Position numbers and translations under genes: made by a program | Shown here: in pieces, positions 27,401 through 36,908 of the stretch | How the letters are laid out: every line of letters begins with the position of its first letter | Numbering within the stretch: position 1 is the stretch's first letter | Source of the DNA: Phycisphaerae bacterium | GTDB taxonomy: Bacteria > Planctomycetota > Phycisphaerae > UBA1845 | Direction: 5' to 3' | Length of the DNA stretch: 64,000 nucleotides | NCBI GenBank assembly: GCA_029260215.1 | Contig: JAJDDQ010000031.1 | Span: forward strand, 1 to 64,000 | Notes under the pieces: model-generated | Database searches by the model: none | Seen by the model: the letters and a program-made list of their open reading frames with translations, nothing else | Told to the model about the DNA's origin: nothing

Positions 27401-28291
27401 ATGGGGCCATTGCTTGGCTCGGCTAATTTTTCAGGCCGAGGGGTGCATAGACAGAAGCGGTTTACTCGCACATCGAATCGTGCGTGTCGCCGTCGCTGCG
27501 CCTCTGCCGCCGGTGCCTTCACGCTCGTTGAAGCGATGATCGCGGTTTCGATCGTGGCGTTGCTTTTGACCTTCCTCCTTCCCGCATTGAAATCCGCGCG
27601 TGGGCAAATGAAATCCTTGATGTGCGCGTCCAACCAGAAGACGGCGGTCTTCAAGTTCCAGTTGTTCGCGGAAGGCTTGAGTGAAGATGGCCGAGGTCGA
27701 AGCGAACGGCTTGGCAGGAAGACGTTCTGGATGGACGATTTTCAATCCTCGCTTTACGGCACCGATACGTTCTGGACTGCGCGCGGGCCTGATGCCGTAA
27801 CGCTACAGGCTGGGGCCGAGTTGATGATGTGCCCTGCCGGTCCTGCCACGCTTACGAAGGTTCGGGGCAAGGAATTCGGGTCTGGTGCTTTGACTCCTCC
27901 CGAGAATGTTTCGATTGGGATGAACAGCCGGCTTTATCGAGCCGTTACAGTCAATGAGGCTGGAGCGCGGGTTCTGGCACAAAAGGAATCCACGGCTGTC
28001 ACGGTGAGCATTCTGAACCATCCATACGTACCGCTTTTGTTTGATGTGGACGGTATCGAAGCCGGGAAACGGGGGGTCGCCCCGTTTTACAGCGCTCCGC
28101 CCGGTCGGGGTCTTAACGATCCTTACACTGACGGCTCGCGATGGATCCCGTCGCGTCGCCATCGCGGCGGCACGAATGTCGCATTCGTCGGTGGGCACGT
28201 TCAGTCCAGCTTGAAGCCCGCCCGCGAATCCTGGGATTGGGAGTATCAAGCCACCGTGCTCAGAAGGTTGCCTTCCGACCCCAGGAAATGA
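27401..28291 (+). CDS. Prepilin-like protein with N-terminal methylation motif
   Basis: A 296-residue type II secretion/type IV pilin-like protein. After a long basic leader (~38 residues) comes GAFTLVEAMIAVSIVALLLTFLLPAL, the prepilin cleavage and methylation signal with Glu at +5 and a transmembrane helix. The C-terminus, RRHRGGTNVAFVGGHVQSS, resembles the H-x9-DG tail of the DUF1559-type pilins abundant in planctomycetes. The globular part has no catalytic motif. Two cysteines (SLMCAS, MMCPAG) could pair. The stop overlaps the start of the histidine kinase gene (ATGA), an unusual pairing. Confidence 0.82.
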   Translation: MGPLLGSANFSGRGVHRQKRFTRTSNRACRRRCASAAGAFTLVEAMIAVSIVALLLTFLLPALKSARGQMKSLMCASNQKTAVFKFQLFAEGLSEDGRGRSERLGRKTFWMDDFQSSLYGTDTFWTARGPDAVTLQAGAELMMCPAGPATLTKVRGKEFGSGALTPPENVSIGMNSRLYRAVTVNEAGARVLAQKESTAVTVSILNHPYVPLLFDVDGIEAGKRGVAPFYSAPPGRGLNDPYTDGSRWIPSRRHRGGTNVAFVGGHVQSSLKPARESWDWEYQATVLRRLPSDPRK

Positions 28292-30594
28292 GCCTCCGCC
28301 GCCGACTGATCTACCTCATGGTCTGTTTTGCCGCCTTCGTTGTCGTGGCGGCTTTGGGTACCGTCTCGGCGCTTGAGGGGCGTATTCAGGACGCGCTGGA
28401 CACGTTCCACCGCACCATGAACGATGCCGACGAGGTCAATCGGTATCGCATCTCCATCCGAACACACTTCGACCTGCTTGTGGAGGTCATTGAACAACGG
28501 GAGCCGGTTCCGGACGATCTTCGCCGCGCGTTCGACGACGATTTCCGGGCAATTCGCAACTCGGACCATTTCGCCAGCCAGAGTGCGGCCGGGCCGATCT
28601 GGAAAACCGTTGAGGAAATAACGAACAAGCTGGAGCGAAAGACGACTCGCTGTTTTGCGCTGATTAAGGAATCACAGTTCGACGAAGCCCGAACGGTTGT
28701 TGAAACAAGAATCAAAGGGGATCTGCTCGATGAATTGGCTGCGGCGTTGTATTCAGCCGCGGACGTGTTGACCGACACATGGAATGCGTCGGTCCGTGAT
28801 CTGACCACCACGGGCAACAAGGTGCTCATACTCGCGGCCGTCGTACTCGTTTTCGCGGTCGGGCTGCTCGGCGTGGGGGGGTGGCTGATGGGCAAGTGGC
28901 TGATCGTGCCCATCACACAGCTTCGCGATGCGACGGAGCGATTCAGTCGCGGCGAGCTGGACTTTCGTGTCAACATGAAAAATCAGGACGAACTCGGTGC
29001 CCTGGGATCGGCCATGAACAGCATGGCAGAGCACTTGACGGCCGCACAAGCTGACTTGCACACGTCAGAGGCGAAATACCGAACACTGTTCGAGAATCTG
29101 CGTGACGCGGTGGTCATCTGTGATGGCGAAGGCACGATCATTGAGTGCCACGATGGTGACACGCATGTTCTTGGCGGGGGCGGCGAGGATCGCATCGGAA
29201 GGCGGCTGCTGGAAGTTTGGCCTGAATGGCGAAGCGATACACGGGACTGGTATTCGCTTATCAGGAAAGTCATCACGTCGGGACAACGCATCAACGCGCC
29301 GGACATCGCCCTTCGCCATGATGAAAACGGAGAGCCGCTCGCGACGGCGGACGTGGTTGTTTATTCGGTCGAATATGATTCAGCGCGTTACGTGGCCATC
29401 ATTCTTCGAGACGTGACCGAGCGCGACCGCATGCAGCGGCGCCTACGTCATGCGGACCGCATGGAAGCTACGGGGACACTGGCTGGCGGCATCGCGCATG
29501 ATTTCAACAATCTCCTCACCAGCGCGATCGGCACCATGACGCTTCTGGGCGGGCAAATCAAAAAGGAAAGTCAAAACGACCTTATACAGACAGCCTTACG
29601 CGCCTGTTGGCAAGCGGCTGGTTTGTCGCGACGACTGCTGAATTTCGCCGCAGGCGGATACCATCGCCTGCAACTTCTGCGGATGGCCGACGTGGTCGAA
29701 TATGTGGTTCGGTCTCTGGATGAATCGATTATTCGCGGGATTTCAATCGTTCAGGAATGCGACGAGGATGTTTTGGTCAAAGCCGACAAGGATCAGCTCG
29801 CACAGATCATCCTGAACCTCGTCCACAACGCCCGCGACGCGATGCCCGACGGTGGAGAAATACGTATCGAGGCCCAAAGCGTGTTGGCTGAGCATCCCGA
29901 ATCGCGGGATGGGGAGAAGGTGTGGATCAGAATCACGGTGTCCGACACTGGTGTCGGCATGACGCCCGAGGTCAAAACTCGTTTGTTTGAACCTTTCTTC
30001 ACGACCAAGGTGCGCGCCGCCCACCGGGGCAGAGGGTTGGGGTTGGCCATCGTTTATGCGTCCGTGCGTAACGCGGGTGGATTTATCCAAGTGGACAGCC
30101 AAGTCGGTGTGGGGACGACGTTCAGAATCTTCATGCAGACGGGCGAGGGTGAACCCGAGCCGGTCGAGCCGCCTGAGTACATAGGCCCGGTGCAGATGGG
30201 CGAAGGGACTGTGCTCGTGGTCGATGACGAGCCGATGATTATCGAGATGTGCCAGCAGGCGCTCCGCCAATGGGGTTACTCTGTCATCAGTGCCGCGACT
30301 ATTTCCGACGCGGCTGACCTTTTTGACGAACATTTCGATGCGATACAATTGGCGTTGATAGATATCAATCTGCCTGACGGTTCGGGTGTGGTGCTCGCTC
30401 AGGATTTGATCGAACTCAAGCCGGATTTGCCGATCATTTTTGCCACCGGGTTTTCTGACACAGACGTCCCCGAGGCGATCGATGCCAATGTGTGCGCGCG
30501 CTTGTCCAAACCCTTCGCGCTCGAGGAGTTGGCCCAGTCGTTGTCGGCTGCGTTGAAGCAGGAGGCCGGCGACGATTCCAAGCCTTCAGAGTGA
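28288..30594 (+). CDS. Hybrid sensor histidine kinase (HAMP-PAS-HisKA-HATPase-REC)
   Basis: A 768-residue inner-membrane kinase. Two transmembrane helices (~7-29 and ~178-203) flank a helical periplasmic sensor resembling a four-helix bundle. Then follow a HAMP domain (GKWLIVPITQLRDATERFSRGELDF), a PAS domain (~265-375), and the dimerisation H-box GTLAGGIAHDFNNLL (H404). The ATPase boxes are NLVHNARDAMP, DTGVGMT, FEPFFTTK and GRGLGLAIVYA. A C-terminal receiver has VLVVDDEPMI with the phospho-acceptor at ~D692 (LIDINLPDGSG). The H-box type is like NtrB/FixL-family kinases. No separate response regulator follows, so the output probably passes to an unlinked partner. Confidence 0.92.
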   Translation: MSLRRRLIYLMVCFAAFVVVAALGTVSALEGRIQDALDTFHRTMNDADEVNRYRISIRTHFDLLVEVIEQREPVPDDLRRAFDDDFRAIRNSDHFASQSAAGPIWKTVEEITNKLERKTTRCFALIKESQFDEARTVVETRIKGDLLDELAAALYSAADVLTDTWNASVRDLTTTGNKVLILAAVVLVFAVGLLGVGGWLMGKWLIVPITQLRDATERFSRGELDFRVNMKNQDELGALGSAMNSMAEHLTAAQADLHTSEAKYRTLFENLRDAVVICDGEGTIIECHDGDTHVLGGGGEDRIGRRLLEVWPEWRSDTRDWYSLIRKVITSGQRINAPDIALRHDENGEPLATADVVVYSVEYDSARYVAIILRDVTERDRMQRRLRHADRMEATGTLAGGIAHDFNNLLTSAIGTMTLLGGQIKKESQNDLIQTALRACWQAAGLSRRLLNFAAGGYHRLQLLRMADVVEYVVRSLDESIIRGISIVQECDEDVLVKADKDQLAQIILNLVHNARDAMPDGGEIRIEAQSVLAEHPESRDGEKVWIRITVSDTGVGMTPEVKTRLFEPFFTTKVRAAHRGRGLGLAIVYASVRNAGGFIQVDSQVGVGTTFRIFMQTGEGEPEPVEPPEYIGPVQMGEGTVLVVDDEPMIIEMCQQALRQWGYSVISAATISDAADLFDEHFDAIQLALIDINLPDGSGVVLAQDLIELKPDLPIIFATGFSDTDVPEAIDANVCARLSKPFALEELAQSLSAALKQEAGDDSKPSE

Positions 30595-30630
30595 ACCGCT
30601 ATTCTTCCACACGGTTCATGCCGACCCGTT

Positions 30631-32394
30631 TCAGGAAAGCACAAGCAGCGGCGTCGCGTCGGTCGATGGTGTGCGACGACGGCTGTTGTGCCCGGTCTCT
30701 TCCGCGAAGGTCTTTTTCGACGGTTTCCGCGAGGGACCTACGTTGTAGACCTCGCGCAAGACGGCCATGCAATCCGTCTTGGTGATGTGCGAACGTCCCC
30801 AGGCGTCTGGGACATAGCCTGAGTGGTCCGGCTTGGATGTTTCCGAGGTGTTCCATTTGTTCGAGAACTTCATGGTGAGCCGATCGCGAGCGGCCTGAAA
30901 GACCGGGCGATGGTAGAAACGCGATCGGTTGCCACGGGCGAACTCGCGCACGCTGTGTCGCAGGACATTGCCCGATGTGTACACCTCAGCCAGGAATCGC
31001 TTGTGCCAGTATTGCAGCGCCTCGGCGGTGAGTTCCTCTGTTGATACGACGCTGTTTCCCCAACGGCGATACTGTGCGTAATCCCTCGCACCGGGTTCGA
31101 AATACAGTCCGCGACCGATGCGAGCGTCGTCGTAAACGCGCGTGCCGGGGTAGGGTGTCATGATGTTGACACCGACGCGATGAAGCCTCAGCTCTTTGGC
31201 GAACGCGATCGACTCGCGGATGGTGGAGGCTGTCTCGTATGGGTGTCCGATGATGAACGATCCGCGCCGCTCTTCGAAATCCACTTTGTCCAGTATCGCG
31301 TAGGCGTTTCGATAATCGTCAAGCGTGACGCCTTTGTTCATCGCATCGTTGATGCGCTCGCTGCCGGTTTCGATGCCAAAGGAAATCGTTACCGAGCCGG
31401 CGCGTTTCATCAAACGTGCGAACGCGATATCGTCTTTAAGCCCGTGGCGTGTGGCGACCGTGTTGGCACGGGTGAATGCTTTGTAGTGCAGTTTCAGGTT
31501 GCGTCGCAGGATGCCCTCGAACAGTTCGACCGCGCGCTGCCGGCTGAAGGTTAGCGTGTCGTCCAGGAATACGACGAATCCGCGTTCGCCGCGTGCGCGG
31601 AACCGCCCGTCGATTTCCGTAAGCTCGTCCAGAACGCTCTCGACGCTTCGCAGACCCAGGCCGCTGTTCGCGCTGCTGCAGAAAGTGCAGCCGTATGGGC
31701 ATCCTCGGGCTGTTTCGATGGATTCCGTACTGACCAGCCCGATCTCGGGATCGGCATACTTGTAGTAGCGCATGTCGATGTGCGGGAGATCGCGCAACGC
31801 GCGCAGCCGTTCCAGGTCGGCTGTGTTTTGACTTTGGCCCAGAAGAATCCGTCCGGCGTGTCGTTCGGGTTCTTCGACGCCGACGCGGTGCATCAGGCGC
31901 TGGGCATTATTTGAATATTCGCGCAGTCGCTCCGTAGCGCCCGAAGCGATGGCGGTCATCGCCTGCTCGCCCTCGTACACGACGACATAGTCCACGCCTT
32001 CAATCTCGTCGGCCAACTCCCACGGAACGTGCGTCGCGTGGGCACCGCCCATAACTGTGATCGTGTGCGGGAGACGTCGCTTCACTTCCTCCGCGATGCG
32101 TTTGGAAGCCCAATACTCGGGTGTGGTGCCCGTGACCCCGACGATGTCCGGAGCTTCTGCACAAATGCGATCAACCAGTGCATCGGCTGTGAGGTTCTCA
32201 GCCTCGCCGTCGATGATGCGTACATCGTGCCCCGCCTCCACCAGGGCAGCCCCAATTTGCATAAGGGCCATCGGCGGTTCAACCTGTTTCATGCCCGGTT
32301 GAAATCGCCCTTTGTAGGATGATCGATACACGGCCACCGAGTATTCCGGGCGGGCCAGGACGACCTTTGTTTTGGAGGCACGAAGCCGGTTCAT
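30631..32394 (-). CDS. B12-binding-domain radical SAM protein
   Basis: A 587-residue enzyme of the BchE/P-methylase type. The start at 32394 (MNRLRASK) has GGAG six bases upstream. Residues ~1-160 form a cobalamin-binding-like Rossmann domain (MALMQIGAALVEAGHDVRIIDGE, VGVTGTTPEYWASKRIAEEV, GGAHATHVPWE). The radical SAM cluster motif is CPYGCTFC (C232, C236, C239), followed by an Elp3-type barrel (VVFLDDTLTFSRQRAVEL, SFGIETGSERINDAMNKG, FIIGHPYET). Such proteins methylate or rearrange lipids, cofactors or peptides; the substrate here is unknown. No biosynthetic cluster surrounds it. Confidence 0.87.
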   Translation of the reverse strand: MNRLRASKTKVVLARPEYSVAVYRSSYKGRFQPGMKQVEPPMALMQIGAALVEAGHDVRIIDGEAENLTADALVDRICAEAPDIVGVTGTTPEYWASKRIAEEVKRRLPHTITVMGGAHATHVPWELADEIEGVDYVVVYEGEQAMTAIASGATERLREYSNNAQRLMHRVGVEEPERHAGRILLGQSQNTADLERLRALRDLPHIDMRYYKYADPEIGLVSTESIETARGCPYGCTFCSSANSGLGLRSVESVLDELTEIDGRFRARGERGFVVFLDDTLTFSRQRAVELFEGILRRNLKLHYKAFTRANTVATRHGLKDDIAFARLMKRAGSVTISFGIETGSERINDAMNKGVTLDDYRNAYAILDKVDFEERRGSFIIGHPYETASTIRESIAFAKELRLHRVGVNIMTPYPGTRVYDDARIGRGLYFEPGARDYAQYRRWGNSVVSTEELTAEALQYWHKRFLAEVYTSGNVLRHSVREFARGNRSRFYHRPVFQAARDRLTMKFSNKWNTSETSKPDHSGYVPDAWGRSHITKTDCMAVLREVYNVGPSRKPSKKTFAEETGHNSRRRTPSTDATPLLVLS

Positions 32395-32603
32395 CAAACA
32401 CTCCGTCGTCGCGAGCACTCTGTCATCGCGGGATGAGCCTCCCGAGGTGCGCGCAGTCAACCGGAGTTATCGGCAAGGAATCCGTTTCAGTTGATCGATT
32501 CTGAAGCGCAGCGAGGGGTTTCGGCTGCACAGATCGCCTGCGCCGATAAGAGAGGGGCGGAGATGTTCACAAACGGGTTTGCTGCGCGTGCAGCGCTCGC
32601 CTT

Positions 32604-34985
32604 CTACAACGTATCGAGAAAGGCGAGGAGCATGTTTCTTTCGTCTTCGCTCAACGATTCATAGGCCTGTCGGATGCTCACAGCTTCGCCGTCGTGCAGG
32701 CGAATCGACGCGTCGATCGTGTCAGCCTCCCCGGTGTGGGAGTATGGTGCGGTCTGACTCAGGCCCCACAGCGGGGCTGTCCGAAACTCGCGCTGCGTCG
32801 CTTGGCCGTCCTCGATGCCGGCAGTGCCTTCCGGTGTGATGTCGTGCAGGAGCAGATCGGAATAGAGCGGTACGTCGATGGGTTGGCTTTCAAGGATGCC
32901 CGATAGTGACGCGATGTGGCACTTGTCGCAACCGATCGTAGCGAACAGTGCTTGGCCTTGCATCGCGTCCGCGCTTGTCGATCCCGTCTGACGAGGCGGG
33001 GCTGCCAGCATCGACAGGAAGAACGCCAAATCTTCGACCTCCGGCAGCGAAAGCTCCGGGTCCGCAATGCCGTCGTCGTCCTCCGTCGTGCCGAAGGTCA
33101 ATCCCTCCTGGGGCGGCAGGGTCACGCCGAGTTCGGCGGCCATCCCGTCGCGAATGAATTCCGCGAGACTCGGAACCTGGGCTTTCCAACCGAATCGACC
33201 GATGCGAACCCTCTCGCCCTCGACAATTCGGTGCGCTCGGCCGCTGATGCCGTCGCCGTCGGAATCAGTTTCGTCTTCGTTTGCCAGAATGCTTTCCTCG
33301 GTGATGGCGTCGAGCAGGCCTGCTCCGAAGAGGTGCGGCGTCTGGCGAGGCTCGAACGTGTTGATTCCGTCCTCGGGGATGTTGGGGCGGGCGGACGACC
33401 GCGTTTGTGTATGCAGAATCGTGTTGACCGTGGTCGCGGGCGCTGTGAATGTGCCGTCGTCGCTGACCGATCCGTGTCGCATGACGTTCACACCCCTTGG
33501 CCCTGCTCCACCGAACACGGGTTCGAAATGGCATGCGCGACAACTGTCGCCGTTGAAACGGGGCAAGCCATCCGCTCCGGGCAGCGCGCCGACACCGGTA
33601 CTGAAGCCGAAGTCCCGGTCGAACACTTCGCGACCGGTGACGAAACGTTTGCTTTCCGCACTCGTCAACGCCCGTACCGGCCCGCCGTAGGTGCCTACGT
33701 CCGGAACGGGGGCGTCCGGAGGAATCAAACCCGTGGTGAACTGGTTTCGCCCGCCGAGCGACTGCAGAAACTCGACGATGTCGTCACGCTCCGATTCAGA
33801 GAGCGCGGCGAATCGGTCTCTGGAAGATTCCGCTTCGCCGCCGTGCAGGAGAATGGCCTCCGAAATCGTCTCCGCCCGCCCGTCATGCAGAAAGGGTCCA
33901 ACCGCAGACAAGCCCCAGAGCGGTTGCGTTCGGAACTCGGAACCCGTCGCCTCGCCCTGAACGATGCCGTCGGCCAGTTCGGTACCCATGTCGTGCAGCA
34001 AAAGGTCGGAATAGATCGGCAGCGCACCACGCGGGCCTTGCACACTCGGCGCATGGCACGCGGTGCAGCCGCTGTCGGTGAACAACTGTCGGCCTCGCTC
34101 GCTTTGCGCTGTGGGTTCTTCGGGCTGCGGGGCCGCCAAGAGCATTGCGAAGCTAACCAGGTCGAACAGGTCGTCTGGTGAAAGCTCGGGGTCGGGCGCG
34201 TCGTCGTCGTCGATCAGTGGGCCGTCGGGGGCAGCGGCCTGCAACGCGGGAAGAGGTTTGTCGCCGTTCCGCCGCCTCAACGCCGCACCGGAGGAACTGT
34301 CCACCGGCAGCCGGTTGCGTTGCGCGTCGCTCAGCGGGTCGCTTGTGATGCCGAGATGATTGTTGAGCGGGCCTCTGATGAAACCTTCGATGGATACGGT
34401 TTGGGCCTTTCTGCCGAATCGCCCCACGAATCCGCGATCGAAGTTGGCCCGGCCGCTGATTCCGTCGCCGTCGGCGTCTTCGGGGTCTTCTCTGGATCGG
34501 ATTTCGTCGTCTTCAAGCTCGGCAATCAAACCGACGCCGAAGAAAGGGATTGGGTTTCGCTGTGCGAACACGTTCAGCGTTGCGGGCAGCATCGGAAAAA
34601 AGGGCATCCCCGCGCCGAATGAATTCTTGCGCAGAACCCCGCCGAATTCCGGCGTGATGAACGCTCCGCCCTCAGTCAGCGTGCCAGCCAGGAAGAAATT
34701 GCGATACAACCCCGCGCTACCCCCGAACACGGGTCGCTCGTGGCAGGCGGTGCAGAACGTGACGTTGAATCCTGGGCCTAGTCCTTCCCCAATGTCGAAC
34801 CGCTTCAACGCGACCTGTCGGCCTCGCTCGAAGGCGGCCAACTGTTCCTGCGTGGCAGAAGGTAGAGGATCGCCCAGTTTCGCGAAGATACTGTCGTTAT
34901 CCGGCGGCGTGGTGTTTACGCCGGGGCAGCCGATGACCAAAATCGAGACAGCAAAAACAGCGAACGTGGTCAGGAATCGAATCAT
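32604..34985 (-). CDS. Duplicated DHOR-like tetrahaem lipoprotein
   Basis: A 793-residue exported protein with lipobox LVIGC (C20). It holds four CxxCH motifs: CTACH (78), CTACH (307), CRACH (482) and CDKCH (686). The two halves repeat the same unit: CxACHxxPVFGG, then a GDGISGRANFDRGFVGRFGRKAQ / GDGISGRAHRIVEGERVRIGRFGWKAQ segment, then LYSDLLLHDMG/LYSDLLLHDIT, then a second haem. This is the di-haem oxidoreductase (DHOR, 'thiol oxidoreductase') family in tandem. Family members are normally ~400-500 residues with one unit. The role is presumably periplasmic or cell-surface electron transfer or peroxidation. AGAGGTG precedes the start. Confidence 0.86.
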   Translation of the reverse strand: MIRFLTTFAVFAVSILVIGCPGVNTTPPDNDSIFAKLGDPLPSATQEQLAAFERGRQVALKRFDIGEGLGPGFNVTFCTACHERPVFGGSAGLYRNFFLAGTLTEGGAFITPEFGGVLRKNSFGAGMPFFPMLPATLNVFAQRNPIPFFGVGLIAELEDDEIRSREDPEDADGDGISGRANFDRGFVGRFGRKAQTVSIEGFIRGPLNNHLGITSDPLSDAQRNRLPVDSSSGAALRRRNGDKPLPALQAAAPDGPLIDDDDAPDPELSPDDLFDLVSFAMLLAAPQPEEPTAQSERGRQLFTDSGCTACHAPSVQGPRGALPIYSDLLLHDMGTELADGIVQGEATGSEFRTQPLWGLSAVGPFLHDGRAETISEAILLHGGEAESSRDRFAALSESERDDIVEFLQSLGGRNQFTTGLIPPDAPVPDVGTYGGPVRALTSAESKRFVTGREVFDRDFGFSTGVGALPGADGLPRFNGDSCRACHFEPVFGGAGPRGVNVMRHGSVSDDGTFTAPATTVNTILHTQTRSSARPNIPEDGINTFEPRQTPHLFGAGLLDAITEESILANEDETDSDGDGISGRAHRIVEGERVRIGRFGWKAQVPSLAEFIRDGMAAELGVTLPPQEGLTFGTTEDDDGIADPELSLPEVEDLAFFLSMLAAPPRQTGSTSADAMQGQALFATIGCDKCHIASLSGILESQPIDVPLYSDLLLHDITPEGTAGIEDGQATQREFRTAPLWGLSQTAPYSHTGEADTIDASIRLHDGEAVSIRQAYESLSEDERNMLLAFLDTL

Positions 34986-35176
34986 GATTAAGACACCTCT
35001 TGCCGGCGTTTCGCATTCAGTCTCGCCCGACTACCCAGCCGGGCTGCGCGAAACGATCATACCGCACTTCTCGGTATCGCTCATCACCCGGCGGCCCGGT
35101 TTTCTTGTGTTGCCGGAATGGTTTCCAAAGTCAATTCAAGTGATGTGAGCAGCAGCGGCGTGCCGCACCGTGTTCT

Positions 35177-36631
35177 CTATTGCGGGAAAACAAGCTGAAG
35201 CGATCCGAAATCTGCGAGGTCGACATCCCCGTCTCGATCGAAGTCTGCAAGATCGCAGCGCGGGACGTTCGGATCGCACTCCGGCGAGCTGCTTTGGCTG
35301 GCACAGCACGCGAAGGCGGCGTAGTCGAACAGATCGACGTCGCAATCATCCTGAACATCTCCCGCAAGATCGCAGACACATGAGAAGACATAGGCAGACC
35401 CGCACTCAGCTCCGTCCGGGCAGTCGTCCCGCCAAGCACCCACCATCGCCGTGCTGCCGCTGAGCGATACGAACCAGCCCAGCCAATCGGCGGCGGCTGC
35501 GTCCGAAGCTGCCAGCCGCCGCTTCTCGACCCAACTCGAACCGTCGTACCGAAACACATAGGCCGACCCGCAGTCCGTCCCGTCCGCGCAGTCCGCCGTC
35601 CGCGCACCGATGAGTGCCGTGTTTTGATGAATGGACACGGAGCTGCCAAAGAGATCGTCGGCCTTCGTGTCCGCCGCGACAATTTTCTGCTCCTGCACCC
35701 AGCTTTCGCCGTCGTAGCGGAAGGCGTACGCCGCCCCGCAGTAAAGTCCGTCCGAACACTCCGCCAGCATGGCGCCCACGAGCGCCACCGTGGGCGTGGT
35801 CGATACACTGAAACCGAACACAGCCAACCCGGCGTCCGAGGGCGTCAGTTTCTGCTCCTGAACCCAGTCCTTTCCCGTATCCCGAAACACATAGGCAGAC
35901 CCGCAATGCGAACCCGTCGCACAGCTATCCAAAGCCGCGCCGATCAGTAGCACCTCCCTGTTGAGCGAGACGGATCGGCCGAACCAGGTGTCGGCCCGTG
36001 CGTCACCGGCCGTCAGCTTTTTCTGCTCGAACCAGCCGGTACCGTTGAATCGGAACACGTACGCCGACCCGCAATCGACACCGTCTGAGCAGTCGTCCCA
36101 AAGTGCTCCGACCGCGATCACATCGCCGCTGATCGAAACAGACCGGCCAAACGCCGCCCCCGCAGAGGCATCCGAGGCTGTGAGCTTCTGCTCCTGAATC
36201 CATGTGTCGTCGTCATATCGAAAAACGTATACCGCCCCACAATCCAGACCGGCGGCGCAATCATCGCCCCCAGCCCCCACAACGATAACGTTACCGTCGG
36301 TGGCGGCAGCGCTGCCCAGAAGCCCGAACTCGGTTGCATCGACGGCTCTCAGTCTTTGCTCTGGAACCCAGCTCGTACCGTTGTTTCGGAATACATACGC
36401 GGCCCCGCAATTGTTCCCCGCCGGGCAATCGTCGTACACCGCACCGATAACCGCCACATCGCCGCTGACAGCCAGCGACGATCCGAAAGCGTCGCCCGTG
36501 AAGGGATGTGCAGCCGTCAGCCGGGCAGTTTCCTGACACTGTATCGATTGTGCCCCTGCGTTGTTGACGCAACAAACCGCGCATGTGGTGATTAAAATGC
36601 CAATACAGTGACACCGACGATGGAATGGCAT
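35177..36631 (-). CDS. Secreted seven-repeat FG-GAP propeller with dockerin-like tail
   Basis: A 484-residue exported protein. GAGGAGG nine bases before the ATG at 36631 sets the start, and the signal peptide ends NNAGAQS. Seven repeats of ~54 residues follow, each with FGxSVSxxGDVAxVGAxxDDC, then xxGxxCGSAYVFR and GxxWVxEQKL. This implies a seven-bladed beta-propeller with a cysteine pair in every blade, probably a disulfide. The tail has two calcium loops (DVQDDCDVDLFDYAAF, DFDRDGDVDLADFGSL). Extracellular, probably ligand-binding or structural. No cohesin is visible in the window. Confidence 0.82.
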   Translation of the reverse strand: MPFHRRCHCIGILITTCAVCCVNNAGAQSIQCQETARLTAAHPFTGDAFGSSLAVSGDVAVIGAVYDDCPAGNNCGAAYVFRNNGTSWVPEQRLRAVDATEFGLLGSAAATDGNVIVVGAGGDDCAAGLDCGAVYVFRYDDDTWIQEQKLTASDASAGAAFGRSVSISGDVIAVGALWDDCSDGVDCGSAYVFRFNGTGWFEQKKLTAGDARADTWFGRSVSLNREVLLIGAALDSCATGSHCGSAYVFRDTGKDWVQEQKLTPSDAGLAVFGFSVSTTPTVALVGAMLAECSDGLYCGAAYAFRYDGESWVQEQKIVAADTKADDLFGSSVSIHQNTALIGARTADCADGTDCGSAYVFRYDGSSWVEKRRLAASDAAAADWLGWFVSLSGSTAMVGAWRDDCPDGAECGSAYVFSCVCDLAGDVQDDCDVDLFDYAAFACCASQSSSPECDPNVPRCDLADFDRDGDVDLADFGSLQLVFPQ

Positions 36632-36908
36632 GACGTCTATCCTCCTCGCGTGCGCAATCAGCAGAACCCCGGGGCGATCTGGAGCAAACACAGCCACACG
36701 GTCAGCCCTGAACAGGTCGCACCATTGCGATCCACACGCAGTATTGTAACAAAACAGAGTGCGTCGCAGGCACAGAGAACTGCCAGCCAAAGAGAACACA
36801 CAGATATTCTCGTTTGCGAGAAAACATCCGAACAGAGGTACCCGGATGGGGTTTCGCAAACATCAGCAGGGCCTGTTCAGGGATTCAATATGTTGCCTCG
36901 GGCCAACC

